NCBI RefSeq assembly: GCF_036287215.1
Contig: NZ_CP142860.1
Coordinates: 2,728,001 to 2,792,000 of the forward strand
Source of the DNA: Caproiciproducens sp. CPB-2
Lineage (GTDB): Bacteria > Bacillota > Clostridia > Oscillospirales > Acutalibacteraceae
Direction of reading: 5' to 3'
DNA: 64,000 nucleotides
Each line of letters begins with the position of its first letter. Positions within the stretch are counted from its first letter, which is position 1. The notes under the pieces were generated by a model, which worked only from the letters and a program-made list of their open reading frames with translations, was not told where the DNA came from and did no database searches. A program made the position numbers and the translations under genes. Positions 17,889 through 26,145 of this stretch are shown here, piece after piece.

Positions 17889-18115
17889 AATTCAAAATTG
17901 CGTTTGTCAGCATATTATATTTCATATGTAAAAATATTTTATTCATTTACACTAATTTATGTTTGCATATAAAATCAACGACGAGGTATGCCGAAGTGCT
18001 TTCCAGTGTAGCCGGAATGCATATTATTCTTATACCCCATAATCATTCAACGAAAATCCTGTGCTCTGAAAATGAATTTTTTGTTAGGTATTGCGGATCT
18101 TACGGCTATCAGCAA

Positions 18116-19072
18116 TTACTGAAACAACAATTCTGCTGCGCCAATGATACCGAAGTCGTCACCCAGCTCCGCCTTCTTAAAATAAACCGTCATCTTATTT
18201 TTGTTATATGCATCGAATAGTTTGCGAATTCTCGGGAACAGGCGGTCGCCAAATTTTAGCAATCCTCCACCAAACACAAAACAATTGATGTTCAAAGTTA
18301 CATATAAGTTGTAAGTCCACACAGCCATATACTGCGCCATTTGTTCCAATGCCCATTTGGCCAAATCGTCCCCCTGGTCGAAAGCAATCTGTATGGTATA
18401 CGGCGTGATCTTATCAGCGCTGCCCGCGAGCTCTACCATTATTGTTTTGACCCCTGCTTTGATTCTCTGCTGTATGTGTTTCACAATCATGGAACCTGAG
18501 CAGTAAGACATCAGGCATCCCTTGTTACCACACCCACATTCTATCCCTTCTCCAGGTGTGACAATCATATGTCCGCTCTCACCGGCCCATCCATAGCGTC
18601 CACGGAAGAGTTCATTGTTAATAATGATACCGGACGAGATTCCTGTACTGACAGGGCAATACAGCATGTGCTTAAATCCACGCCCCGCTCCATAACGATG
18701 TTCTGCCAGCGCGCCGGTGTGTGAATCATTGTCAAACAGAATACGCACATCTCCACCCAATTTTGTAAAAAGATATTCTTTTGCTGGAAAGTCATGGATC
18801 TTGGGGAGATTTGTAGTTTTGATGATTCTCCCTTCCTCGTAAAGAATATAGGAAGGCATGCCAATTCCAATACCACGCAACGCATCCTTCGTCAGCGCAT
18901 TGTCCTCCATCATCTTTTGGATCATTTGTGCTATATTGTCAAAAAATGCTTCGGAACTCAGCGAAGCGTCCGATTGAGTGCGATATTTCTTGACTAAATT
19001 TCTGCTGCCGTCAAATAATCCATAGGCTATTTTCGTCCCGCCTACATCAATACCAATAGAATATTCTTCCAT
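18116..19072 (-). CDS. ROK-family sugar kinase
   Basis: A 318-residue cytoplasmic kinase. The phosphate loop is IGIDVGGTKIAYG, the catalytic-Asp segment DNDSHTGALAEHRYGAGRG, and the ROK zinc site GHMIVTPGEGIECGCGNKG. In the last, the usual Glu after GC(L) is replaced by Met (GCLMSYCSG). No N-terminal helix-turn-helix, so an enzyme and not a NagC/XylR repressor. It may phosphorylate a free sugar or anhydrosugar entering by a non-PTS route. Upstream DNA is AT-rich with ATTTCA half-sites like the deoR operator. Confidence 0.85.
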   Translation of the reverse strand: MEEYSIGIDVGGTKIAYGLFDGSRNLVKKYRTQSDASLSSEAFFDNIAQMIQKMMEDNALTKDALRGIGIGMPSYILYEEGRIIKTTNLPKIHDFPAKEYLFTKLGGDVRILFDNDSHTGALAEHRYGAGRGFKHMLYCPVSTGISSGIIINNELFRGRYGWAGESGHMIVTPGEGIECGCGNKGCLMSYCSGSMIVKHIQQRIKAGVKTIMVELAGSADKITPYTIQIAFDQGDDLAKWALEQMAQYMAVWTYNLYVTLNINCFVFGGGLLKFGDRLFPRIRKLFDAYNKNKMTVYFKKAELGDDFGIIGAAELLFQ

Positions 19073-19388
19073 TTTGTAACAACCTCCCTTTCAGTCTATG
19101 CATCACACCAATGATGCCACATTGGAACGGTAAAACATCACAAGTTGCTATTTTACCAGTAATGTCTATGGCTAATTCGCACCCCCAATCAGCCGGTAAA
19201 TTTCAAATGTAATTAACTTTATTTCATATATAAATCTCAATCTTATATTATAGATATTTTTGTACAATGTCAATAATATATTTTATGTTGGTAATAAATT
19301 TTATTTTATTTGAATGATTTTTATTTACAAATAAAACATCTTGGCTTAGAATAATAGTCGAACAGTTAATTGGAAGGAGTGTTTCTTT
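19073..19388. promoter_or_regulatory. Divergent AT-rich control region
   Basis: This 316-bp gap separates the ROK gene (-) from the SDR gene (+). It contains TTATTTCATATATAAA (near 19220) and TTTATTTACAAATAAA (near 19329), imperfect relatives of the TATTTCA-nn-TGAAATA palindrome at the deoR/GRE promoters. No open frame of note. I infer shared control by DeoR 1. Confidence 0.4.
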
Positions 19389-20423
19389 ATGCGTGCTCTT
19401 TTTATAGGAGGCACCGGAATCATCAGTGCCTCTGTCAGTCAGTTGGCGGTTAATCGAGGATGGAATTTGACCTTGCTTACTCGCAGCGGAAAATCCGAAT
19501 TTGCCCCTGAAGCTGCGCACTTTTTAAAAGGTGACATTCGTGATGAGGCTGCAACCGCAGCGCTCCTCCGGAATACACATTTCGATGTGGTAGCGGATTT
19601 TATAGCATTCGGCGTCCCTGATCTCGAACGTGACTGGCGGCTTTTCAGAGACTGTACGAAGCAATTTATCTATATCAGCACGGCATCCGCCTATCAAAAG
19701 CCGTCGTCTCATTATCTGGTGAATGAAGAAACGCCTCTCGGCAACCCCTTCTGGCAATATTCACGAGATAAAATAGCAGGCGAGGAATATCTGATGGAGC
19801 GATATCTGAAAGAAAGTTTTCCAGTTACGATTGTGAGACCTTCTCATACCTATTGCGAACGGAAAGTTCCTGTAGCAATACATGGGAAAAAAGGAAGCTG
19901 GCAGACCTTAAAACGGATGTTGGATCATAAACCTGTTCTCATTCACGGTGACGGCACATCCTTTTGGACGATGACACACAGTTCAGACTTTGCAAAAGGA
20001 TTTGTAGGTTTAATGGGCAACCCCCATTCCATTGGCGAGGCGGTACAGATCACAAGTGACGAAAGCATGACTTGGGATCAAATTTATGGTATTCTTGCCG
20101 ACGCTCTCGATGTCCCATTAGAGGCAATCCATGTTTCCAGTGATTTCTTATCAGCTTGTTCCACTTACGATTTACGAGGGACCTTACTGGGTGATAAAGC
20201 AAATACCCTTATTTTCGACAACACAAAAATTAAACGCCTCGTTCCGGATTTTCACGCTGCAGTCGGGATGAGGGATGGTCTAACCGAAGCCGTACATTAC
20301 ATGCGGGCGCATCCCGAATGTCAAACGGAGGATGCTGAATTCGATACCTGGTGTGATCAGGTGATTGCCGCATTGGAAACCGCCACACGCGCGGTACAGG
20401 TCAGCTTTAACATAAGAGGATGA
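19389..20423 (+). CDS. Extended SDR, NAD-dependent epimerase/dehydratase family
   Basis: A 344-residue Rossmann-fold protein. The nucleotide loop is FIGGTGIISASV (GxxGxxS variant) at the N-terminus; YISTASAYQKP provides the conserved Ser, and the YxxxK pair fits YSRDKIAGEEYL. It resembles the extended, isoflavone-reductase-like or UDP-sugar epimerase-like SDRs. Its stop overlaps the start of the second GRE activase (ATGA), so the two are co-translated. That coupling suggests it reduces or epimerises a substrate or product of the radical pathway. Substrate unknown. GGAAGGAGTG precedes the start. Confidence 0.8.
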   Translation: MRALFIGGTGIISASVSQLAVNRGWNLTLLTRSGKSEFAPEAAHFLKGDIRDEAATAALLRNTHFDVVADFIAFGVPDLERDWRLFRDCTKQFIYISTASAYQKPSSHYLVNEETPLGNPFWQYSRDKIAGEEYLMERYLKESFPVTIVRPSHTYCERKVPVAIHGKKGSWQTLKRMLDHKPVLIHGDGTSFWTMTHSSDFAKGFVGLMGNPHSIGEAVQITSDESMTWDQIYGILADALDVPLEAIHVSSDFLSACSTYDLRGTLLGDKANTLIFDNTKIKRLVPDFHAAVGMRDGLTEAVHYMRAHPECQTEDAEFDTWCDQVIAALETATRAVQVSFNIRG

Positions 20424-21325
20424 ATGATATGCAAAACACAGGTCTTCTCTTTAATATTCAGAAATTCAGCACCAACGATGGCCCCGGTATCCGCACAAAT
20501 ATTTTTTTTAAAGGATGCCCATTGCATTGCCCCTGGTGCTCAAACCCGGAATCACAAAGCGCTGTACCACAGATCATGTGGGATCGCACGAAGTGCATTC
20601 ACTGCCTGCATTGCGTACAGGTTTGCCCATATGGCGCACTCTCCGAACAGGAAGGGACTATTGTATCCAATAATAACTGCACTGGATGTGGAACCTGCGT
20701 AGCCGAATGTCCGCAACAGGCGTTAACACTGTCAGGTAAGCTATATACGGTTGAAGAAGTCGTTCAGATCTGTCTGCAGGACAAAGCCTTTTATGAAGAA
20801 TCGGGTGGCGGCGTGACATTGTCAGGTGGTGAGCCACTGATGCATGCAGGTTTCGCTGAGAAGCTGCTGCGTGCTTTAAAATCGGAAAATATCCATACCG
20901 CTATTGAAACAACCGGATTTTCCGGTGCGCAAACTTTTGCTCAACTCATGCCGCTCCTTGACCTGTACCTGTTTGACTGCAAGCATTATGACAGCAAAAG
21001 GCACGCGGAGGTTATTGGCGTGCCAAACGAGCAGATTCTCGTTAATATGCGCACAGCCGTTGAGGCGGGAAAACAGGTCATTGTTCGCATTCCGGTTATC
21101 CCGAACTTCAACAATTCTCTCAATGATGCATCCGGCTTTTGCCGGGTACTAAAAAAAGCGGGAGCAAACCGGGTAAACCTGCTACCATTTCATCAGTTTG
21201 GAGAGAAAAAATACGAATTTCTGTGCATGCCCTATTTCCTCCATAAAGTACCTGCTTTACATGAATCGGACCTTCAGGAATTTCAACAGGTTTTTCTGGA
21301 CAATGGATTCGACTGTTATTTCTAA
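20420..21325 (+). CDS. Glycyl radical enzyme activase 2
   Basis: A 301-residue radical SAM activase with FFKGCPLHCPWCSNPES (CxxxCxxC) and ferredoxin clusters CIHCLHCVQVCP and CTGCGTCVAECP. GGVTLSGGEPL is the GGE motif. It overlaps the preceding SDR by 4 bp. Because the activase at 11811 sits with the PflD-like enzyme, this one probably activates the YbiW-like enzyme at 13673, despite the 4-kb distance; cross-activation is possible. A second in-frame ATG at 20429 is an alternative start. Confidence 0.88.
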   Translation: MNDMQNTGLLFNIQKFSTNDGPGIRTNIFFKGCPLHCPWCSNPESQSAVPQIMWDRTKCIHCLHCVQVCPYGALSEQEGTIVSNNNCTGCGTCVAECPQQALTLSGKLYTVEEVVQICLQDKAFYEESGGGVTLSGGEPLMHAGFAEKLLRALKSENIHTAIETTGFSGAQTFAQLMPLLDLYLFDCKHYDSKRHAEVIGVPNEQILVNMRTAVEAGKQVIVRIPVIPNFNNSLNDASGFCRVLKKAGANRVNLLPFHQFGEKKYEFLCMPYFLHKVPALHESDLQEFQQVFLDNGFDCYF

Positions 21326-21426
21326 GGCATTCTTTAGAAACAGGGAGTCAATAACTTTCAAATGTTAGGATTGTCTCTTCACCTCTTTGGATCGTGGAAT
21401 TTCCAGAAATCTGAAAACCTTATAAA

Positions 21427-21469
21427 GGCAGGCCGATAATAACGGAGAGTCCGTTATTATCGGCCTGCC
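21427..21469. terminator. Perfect 20-bp stem hairpin after the activase
   Basis: Arms GGCAGGCCGATAATAACGGA (21427-21446) and its exact complement (21450-21469) enclose a 3-nt loop. T-rich flanks are short, but position about 100 bp past the activase stop and stability suggest a terminator working in one or both directions. Confidence 0.6.
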
Positions 21470-21660
21470 TTGCTTACCAGTTCTTTCCGGTATTGGTTTG
21501 GGCTTATTCCGAATTTCTTCTTTAATGCGATATCGACCCCTTTTGATCTGAGAACCCGCTGTTGACAGCGATTTGGATACATCCCTTATTGGAATAACGC
21601 ATCTCATCAATTGCGGAACGCAACCTTACCTCTGTCAGATATTCTTTAATATAATTTTTA
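21470..21660 (-). pseudogene. AraC-family helix-turn-helix remnant
   Basis: Two minus-strand frames joined by a frameshift read EYLTEVRLRSAIDEMRYSNK, IAVNSGFSDQKG and then KKKFGISPNQYRKELV. This is the second helix-turn-helix of AraC/XylS regulators (vRL..A...L......I..IA...GFsD.. .F.r.FKk.fG.sP.qYR). All upstream parts are missing. It marks a lost regulator next to the PTS operon. Confidence 0.55.
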
Positions 21661-21699
21661 CCGAACCACACGTCTAACGCGTGGTTTTGGTATACAATC

Positions 21700-21732
21700 A
21701 GCGGGCGGCTGGCCAGCCGCCCGCTTTAGTTT
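21700..21732 (+). terminator. GC-rich hairpin before the PRD regulator gene
   Basis: AGCGGGCGGCTGG pairs with CCAGCCGCCCGCT as one continuous palindrome (21700-21725), followed by TTAGTTT. It lies about 165 bp before the regulator start. It may insulate the PTS operon or act as an attenuator. A weaker inverted repeat (ACCACACG..CGCGTGGT) is just upstream. Nothing else is seen in the 555-bp gap besides the AraC remnant. Confidence 0.55.
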
Positions 21733-21891
21733 AAAAACAAAGAAATGATTATAAGATCGGCATTTTAGCCGAAATAAAGATAGTGTCCGAAATGTTTTGC
21801 AGTGGATACTGCAAAAATGGGGATAGCGTCTGGTTGAAAACTGTACAAAATAACAATAGAATAACAATATGGGAGAGGAGTGCATAAGGTA

Positions 21892-23844
21892 ATGACCGAC
21901 AAAGCGGCAAAAATTTTCAGTCTTTTACTCAATAACGACAAAATGCCGCTCACGGTGAAGAAGATCACCGGAATTTTAGAACTTTCCGAACGTACAGTCG
22001 GCACTTACCTAAAAGAAGTGTATCAATTCTGTGCGGAAAACGAAATCGAGGTGATCAATAAGCCAGGAGTCGGCATCAGCGTCAATGCCGGAAACCGCAG
22101 GGATGAGTTGATGCAAATGCTGGCCCGGATAGAAAAACCGCATTATGGCGCACAGTACCGCACCGGCTACATTATTGAACTGTTGTTAAACAACTGGACG
22201 ACATACACGCTTTCCCTGTTTGCGGATGATCTTGGCGTATCGAAGAATACAGTAGAGAACGATTTGAAGCAAGTGCAGCAATGGCTGTCGAGGTTCAGCA
22301 TTTCGGTGCAGAAAAAAGCAGGTGCCGGTATTTTCTTAACTGGGGCGGAATTGGATATCCGCCGTGCCATCGTTGAAATCAACCGGCAGTTCTTTAAGAA
22401 GTCGGTAAAACTTCCAAAAAAGACGCTGGACTACCGTCTCAGCTTGAAGACCTATCAGAGACTGTATGGATGTTACAGGAACTGCGATGTGGATTATTAT
22501 ATCGCACTGATTCAGGAAGCTGATCAAAACACTTTGCGCGATCTTACGGACAGTGGATTTGAAACGCTGCTGGAATATTTGATTGTAATGGAAAAGCGCA
22601 TATCATTGGGCTTTCTCGTAGCGGAGGATGAAATCGAAGACGTACCTGCTGACCGGCCAAATATTCTCAATTATCTTTCGGTGTACGTCAAAGCGCTAAA
22701 GCTTCCGAAAGGAGAACAGAAATTTTTGCAGATGGTGACATGTTGTCTTGAGTATCAGAATTCCACCGTACGAAGAGACGAGTTGTTCTCTCAGGCCAAT
22801 CCGGGAATTCTGGCCTTTACGAAACGGCTTATCGCTTATCTCTCCAACATCGTAGGGCTGGATTTTGAAAAAGACGAGCTGCTGCTGAAATCGCTGTACA
22901 TGTTCGAGCGTTCGTCGCTGGTGCGTGTCCGATATGGCATAGACCTGCAGAACCCTTTCCGTGAGAATATCAAAAAAACCTACCCCGCTATTTTTTCCGC
23001 CTGCTTTGCGGCGGGTGGACTTTACGAAAAGGAAGTCGGTAAGTTCCCAACTGAAAACGAGTTGGCATCTCTTGCCCTTCTTGTGGGAGGGGCGGTTGTG
23101 CGGTCCGAAAAAAAGGTGACAGCGGTAATTGTCTGCTCTTCCGGCTTTGGAACTTCGCAGATTCTCGCCAGAAAAATCGGGGATCACCTTCACAATATTG
23201 ACGTTCTGTCCACACTGAGCTTTTCTGAACTGCACAAACTGGACCTTCTGAATCCCATGCTGGTCGTCACTACTATTTCATCCTTAAAATGCGACAGACC
23301 CACCGTGGAGATTTCTCCGGTGCTGAACGAGGATGATATCCATAGGCTGAAAAAGGCCTGTCTTGAACTGCAGGCTGAGGAGGGCGCAGAGGGACAGAAA
23401 ATTACCATACTGGACATTCTGAAGGATGATCTGATCTTTTTGGATGTCGATGGAAAGGCAAAGGAAAAAATTCTGAGGTCGATGACCGAAAGGATGGAAA
23501 AGAGCGGTTGCGTTATTGATGGATTTCACGGGGATGTCCTTAGGCGTGAGCAAATGGGTTCCACGGCCCTTGGCCAGGGAATTGCAATTCCTCACGGACT
23601 GTCGAGCTTTGTAAAACGGCCGGCCATTGCCCTTGCGCTCCTCAATCAAAGTATCGACTGGGGCGGAGAAGCGGTGGACATCATATTTCTTTTGGCACTG
23701 AATTTTGGTGACATACAAAACACGAAAGCATTTTTTAAAGCTTTTTACCAGCTCACCAGTGATGGACACACCATGGATCTGTTGAGGCGGGCAAGAACTA
23801 AGAACGAGATCAAAAAAATCATTGAGGAACACTGCTTTGAATAA
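21892..23844 (+). CDS. PRD-domain PTS regulator (MtlR/LicR type)
   Basis: About 650 residues with the multi-domain layout of PTS-controlled activators: N-terminal helix-turn-helix (ILELSERTVGTYLKEVYQF), a second one (LGVSKNTVENDLKQVQQWL), central PRD region (about 180-390), EIIB-like domain with Cys in IVCSSGFGTSQILARK (about 405), and C-terminal EIIA-fructose-like domain with His in GIAIPHGLSS. Phosphorylation at PRD, Cys and His sites lets it read PTS flux. The ATG at 21892 is preferred to a GTG at 21880 that overlaps the ribosome site. It heads the PTS operon. Confidence 0.87.
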   Translation: MTDKAAKIFSLLLNNDKMPLTVKKITGILELSERTVGTYLKEVYQFCAENEIEVINKPGVGISVNAGNRRDELMQMLARIEKPHYGAQYRTGYIIELLLNNWTTYTLSLFADDLGVSKNTVENDLKQVQQWLSRFSISVQKKAGAGIFLTGAELDIRRAIVEINRQFFKKSVKLPKKTLDYRLSLKTYQRLYGCYRNCDVDYYIALIQEADQNTLRDLTDSGFETLLEYLIVMEKRISLGFLVAEDEIEDVPADRPNILNYLSVYVKALKLPKGEQKFLQMVTCCLEYQNSTVRRDELFSQANPGILAFTKRLIAYLSNIVGLDFEKDELLLKSLYMFERSSLVRVRYGIDLQNPFRENIKKTYPAIFSACFAAGGLYEKEVGKFPTENELASLALLVGGAVVRSEKKVTAVIVCSSGFGTSQILARKIGDHLHNIDVLSTLSFSELHKLDLLNPMLVVTTISSLKCDRPTVEISPVLNEDDIHRLKKACLELQAEEGAEGQKITILDILKDDLIFLDVDGKAKEKILRSMTERMEKSGCVIDGFHGDVLRREQMGSTALGQGIAIPHGLSSFVKRPAIALALLNQSIDWGGEAVDIIFLLALNFGDIQNTKAFFKAFYQLTSDGHTMDLLRRARTKNEIKKIIEEHCFE

Positions 23845-23859
23845 AAAGGGGAATATGCT

Positions 23860-24300
23860 ATGGAAGCGTTAATCCAAGAAAATCTTATTTATTTTGACGT
23901 TGATGTAAAAAACAAGGTGGAGGCAATCGAGTTTCTTGCTTCAAAGATGTACGCAGCGGGCCGTATCAAAAATGAAGAGGCATATGTGTCTGCGGTACTG
24001 GAAAGGGAAAAGGAATTCTCGACTGGCGTGGGTTTTTCCGTTGCAACACCGCATGCAAAGACCGATAACGTGAAAACCGCTACGGTTGCGTTCGCCCATT
24101 TGAAAAACGAAATCCAATGGGACGAGGAAGAAAAGGCTTCACTGATTTTTCTTCTTGCCATTCCTGACAAAGACAGAGGAGACAGACATCTTCAGATTTT
24201 GGCTTCAATCTCACGGAAACTTGTGCACGAGGAATTCCGTGAATTAATAGCAAAAGCAAAGACCCCAAAGGAAATTCTAAAATTAATCGGAGAAGTTTAG
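23860..24300 (+). CDS. PTS EIIA component, fructose-like
   Basis: A 146-residue EIIA of the mannitol/fructose class, with the phosphorylated His in FSVATPHAKTD (about residue 67). AAAAGGGG precedes the ATG, 15 bp after the regulator stop. It passes phosphate from HPr to the EIIB at 25706. The 148 bp before the EIIC gene include a short hydrophobic frame (VPVVLQTLGGLVYINYLQ) without a start that may be a relic. Confidence 0.9.
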   Translation: MEALIQENLIYFDVDVKNKVEAIEFLASKMYAAGRIKNEEAYVSAVLEREKEFSTGVGFSVATPHAKTDNVKTATVAFAHLKNEIQWDEEEKASLIFLLAIPDKDRGDRHLQILASISRKLVHEEFRELIAKAKTPKEILKLIGEV

Positions 24301-24448
24301 AGGAAGGGAGAAATGAGGGGTTAGACAGTTTTAGTGCCAGTTGTACTGCAGACACTTGGCGGACTTGTCTACATAAATTATTTGCAGGAAGAGTTTACAG
24401 CACATAGCCATTTAATCAAATTTTAACCATTTTGAGGAGTGAGTTTTT

Positions 24449-25555
24449 ATGAATGATCTGAAGGAACTGATGAAAAACACCAAACAGCATTTGATGAGCG
24501 GTGTTTCTTACATGATCCCATTTGTTGTTGCCGGCGGCGTCCTTCTGGCCCTTTCAGTTTTACTGTTTGGATCTGCAGCCGTCCCAACAGAGGGCACTAT
24601 ATTATACGACATATTCCAAATTGGCTCTGCCGGATTGGGGCTGATGGTTCCGATCCTTTCCGGCTTTATTGCGTATTCAATGGCGGACAGACCCGGCCTT
24701 GCTCCAGGTATAATCGGCGGCTATCTGGCATCGCAGATTGGCGCGGGTTTTCTCGGGGGCATTGTCTCCGGCCTGCTTACGGGTATTCTTGTTTTCTATT
24801 TAAAGAAGATTAAAGTACCTCCCGTGATGCGTTCCGTGATGCCGATTTTTGTTATTCCGTTGGTTGGCACGTTTGTCATCGGAGGATTGATGGAATGGGT
24901 CATTGGGAAACCTATTGCCGCGCTGATGGTTGCCATGAAATCCGGACTGGATAGCATGGGCACAGGAAATGCTTTATTGCTGGCTGTAATTCTTGGCCTG
25001 ATGATCGCATTTGATATGGGTGGACCGGTAAATAAGGTCGCGTACAGTTTTGGCGTCGCAATGGTTGGGACGATAGATCCGACAACCAATATGGCAACCC
25101 CTATCGCACTCAAGATCATGGCGTGTATCGGTGTTGCTATCTGTGTTCCGCCGATCGGTATGGGCGTAGCTTCCATTTTAAGGCCTAAGAAGTACACCAG
25201 CGAAGAGCGGGAAGCCGGAAAAGCCGGAATCCTGATGGGACTCATCGGAATTACGGAGGGCGCCATCCCCTTTGCAGCCGCTGATCCCCTAAGGGTTATT
25301 CCGTCTATTATGGTTGGCTCATGTGCGGGGTCCGTTGTGGCAATGCTGCTTGGAGCGCAAAATCCGGCACCATGGGGAGGCTGGATTGTCTTGCCGGTTG
25401 CATCGGGAAGGTTGGGCTATATAATTGGTACCCTTGTAGGCGTCGCAATTACGGCTTTCATGGTCAATCTTCTAAAGAAAGAGGTTACGGAGAAAACAAA
25501 ATTGCAAGGAGCCGATGGGAAACAGGATAACGAAATCGAACTGGACATTTCATAA
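24449..25555 (+). CDS. PTS EIIC permease, fructose-like (FrwC type)
   Basis: A 368-residue integral membrane protein with about nine helices. It shows the fructose-class layout: MSGVSYMIPFVVAGGVLLAL at the N-terminus, GFIAYSMADRPGLAPGIIGG, and a mid-protein AFDMGGPVNKVAY that lines the sugar site. The length matches stand-alone FrwC/FryC EIIC proteins. Together with the separate EIIA and EIIB genes it forms one complete transporter. Substrate: by context, 1,5-anhydroglucitol or a related polyol; sequence alone does not show this. Confidence 0.9.
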   Translation: MNDLKELMKNTKQHLMSGVSYMIPFVVAGGVLLALSVLLFGSAAVPTEGTILYDIFQIGSAGLGLMVPILSGFIAYSMADRPGLAPGIIGGYLASQIGAGFLGGIVSGLLTGILVFYLKKIKVPPVMRSVMPIFVIPLVGTFVIGGLMEWVIGKPIAALMVAMKSGLDSMGTGNALLLAVILGLMIAFDMGGPVNKVAYSFGVAMVGTIDPTTNMATPIALKIMACIGVAICVPPIGMGVASILRPKKYTSEEREAGKAGILMGLIGITEGAIPFAAADPLRVIPSIMVGSCAGSVVAMLLGAQNPAPWGGWIVLPVASGRLGYIIGTLVGVAITAFMVNLLKKEVTEKTKLQGADGKQDNEIELDIS

Positions 25556-25607
25556 AAAGCATTTTGTAAGCTAATATCTTTGTTTAATGGGAGCTTTATC
25601 AATGATG

Positions 25608-25652
25608 GATATACGCATTTGTTGTAAATACATACAGATAAATGCGTATATC
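25608..25652 (+). promoter_or_regulatory. Hairpin between EIIC and EIIB genes
   Basis: GATATACGCATTT (25608-25620) and its exact complement (25640-25652) form a 13-bp stem with a 19-nt loop. There is no T-run, so it is more likely an mRNA-processing or stability element within the operon than a terminator. Confidence 0.45.
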
Positions 25653-25705
25653 TATCCCTAATTTATCAACTGCTGTTTCGATTATTAAAGGAGGAAACAT
25701 AAATT

Positions 25706-26029
25706 ATGAAAATTTTGGCGGTAACATCCTGCCCGTCGGGAGTAGCGCATACTTATATGTCTGCGGAAGCACTGGAAAAAGAAGCAAAGGCCAGGGGCAT
25801 AGAAATTAAGATTGAAACACAGGGTTCCATTGGAACAGAAAATAAAATTACGATGGACGATGTGAAAAAAGCGGATGTTGTGATTCTTACGAAAGATATG
25901 GGGATAAAGGATACCGATCGATTTGCCGGTCTGCCTGTCGTTAAGGTCAGGGTTGACGACCTGATTAAGCATTCAAATACAATATTGGATAAAGTTGAAG
26001 CATTTTTAAAAGACAGAAAAGAATCGTAA
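25706..26029 (+). CDS. PTS EIIB component, fructose-like
   Basis: A 107-residue fructose-class EIIB. Cys10 in TSCPSGVAHTYMSAEAL is the phosphorylated residue. ETQGSIGTENKIT and VVILTKDMGI are standard for the fold. AAAGGAGG precedes the ATG. It phosphorylates the sugar bound to the EIIC at 24449. Confidence 0.92.
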   Translation: MKILAVTSCPSGVAHTYMSAEALEKEAKARGIEIKIETQGSIGTENKITMDDVKKADVVILTKDMGIKDTDRFAGLPVVKVRVDDLIKHSNTILDKVEAFLKDRKES

Positions 26030-26145
26030 CCATGCTTTGAACTGCGGGGTTTTGTGTTCCGGCAGTCCAAAATGACTAGTTCGGGGAGCAGTTGAATGAT
26101 TCGTACAGCGTGCGCTGCCCGTTGAATAGGGAGAATATAGCTTTT

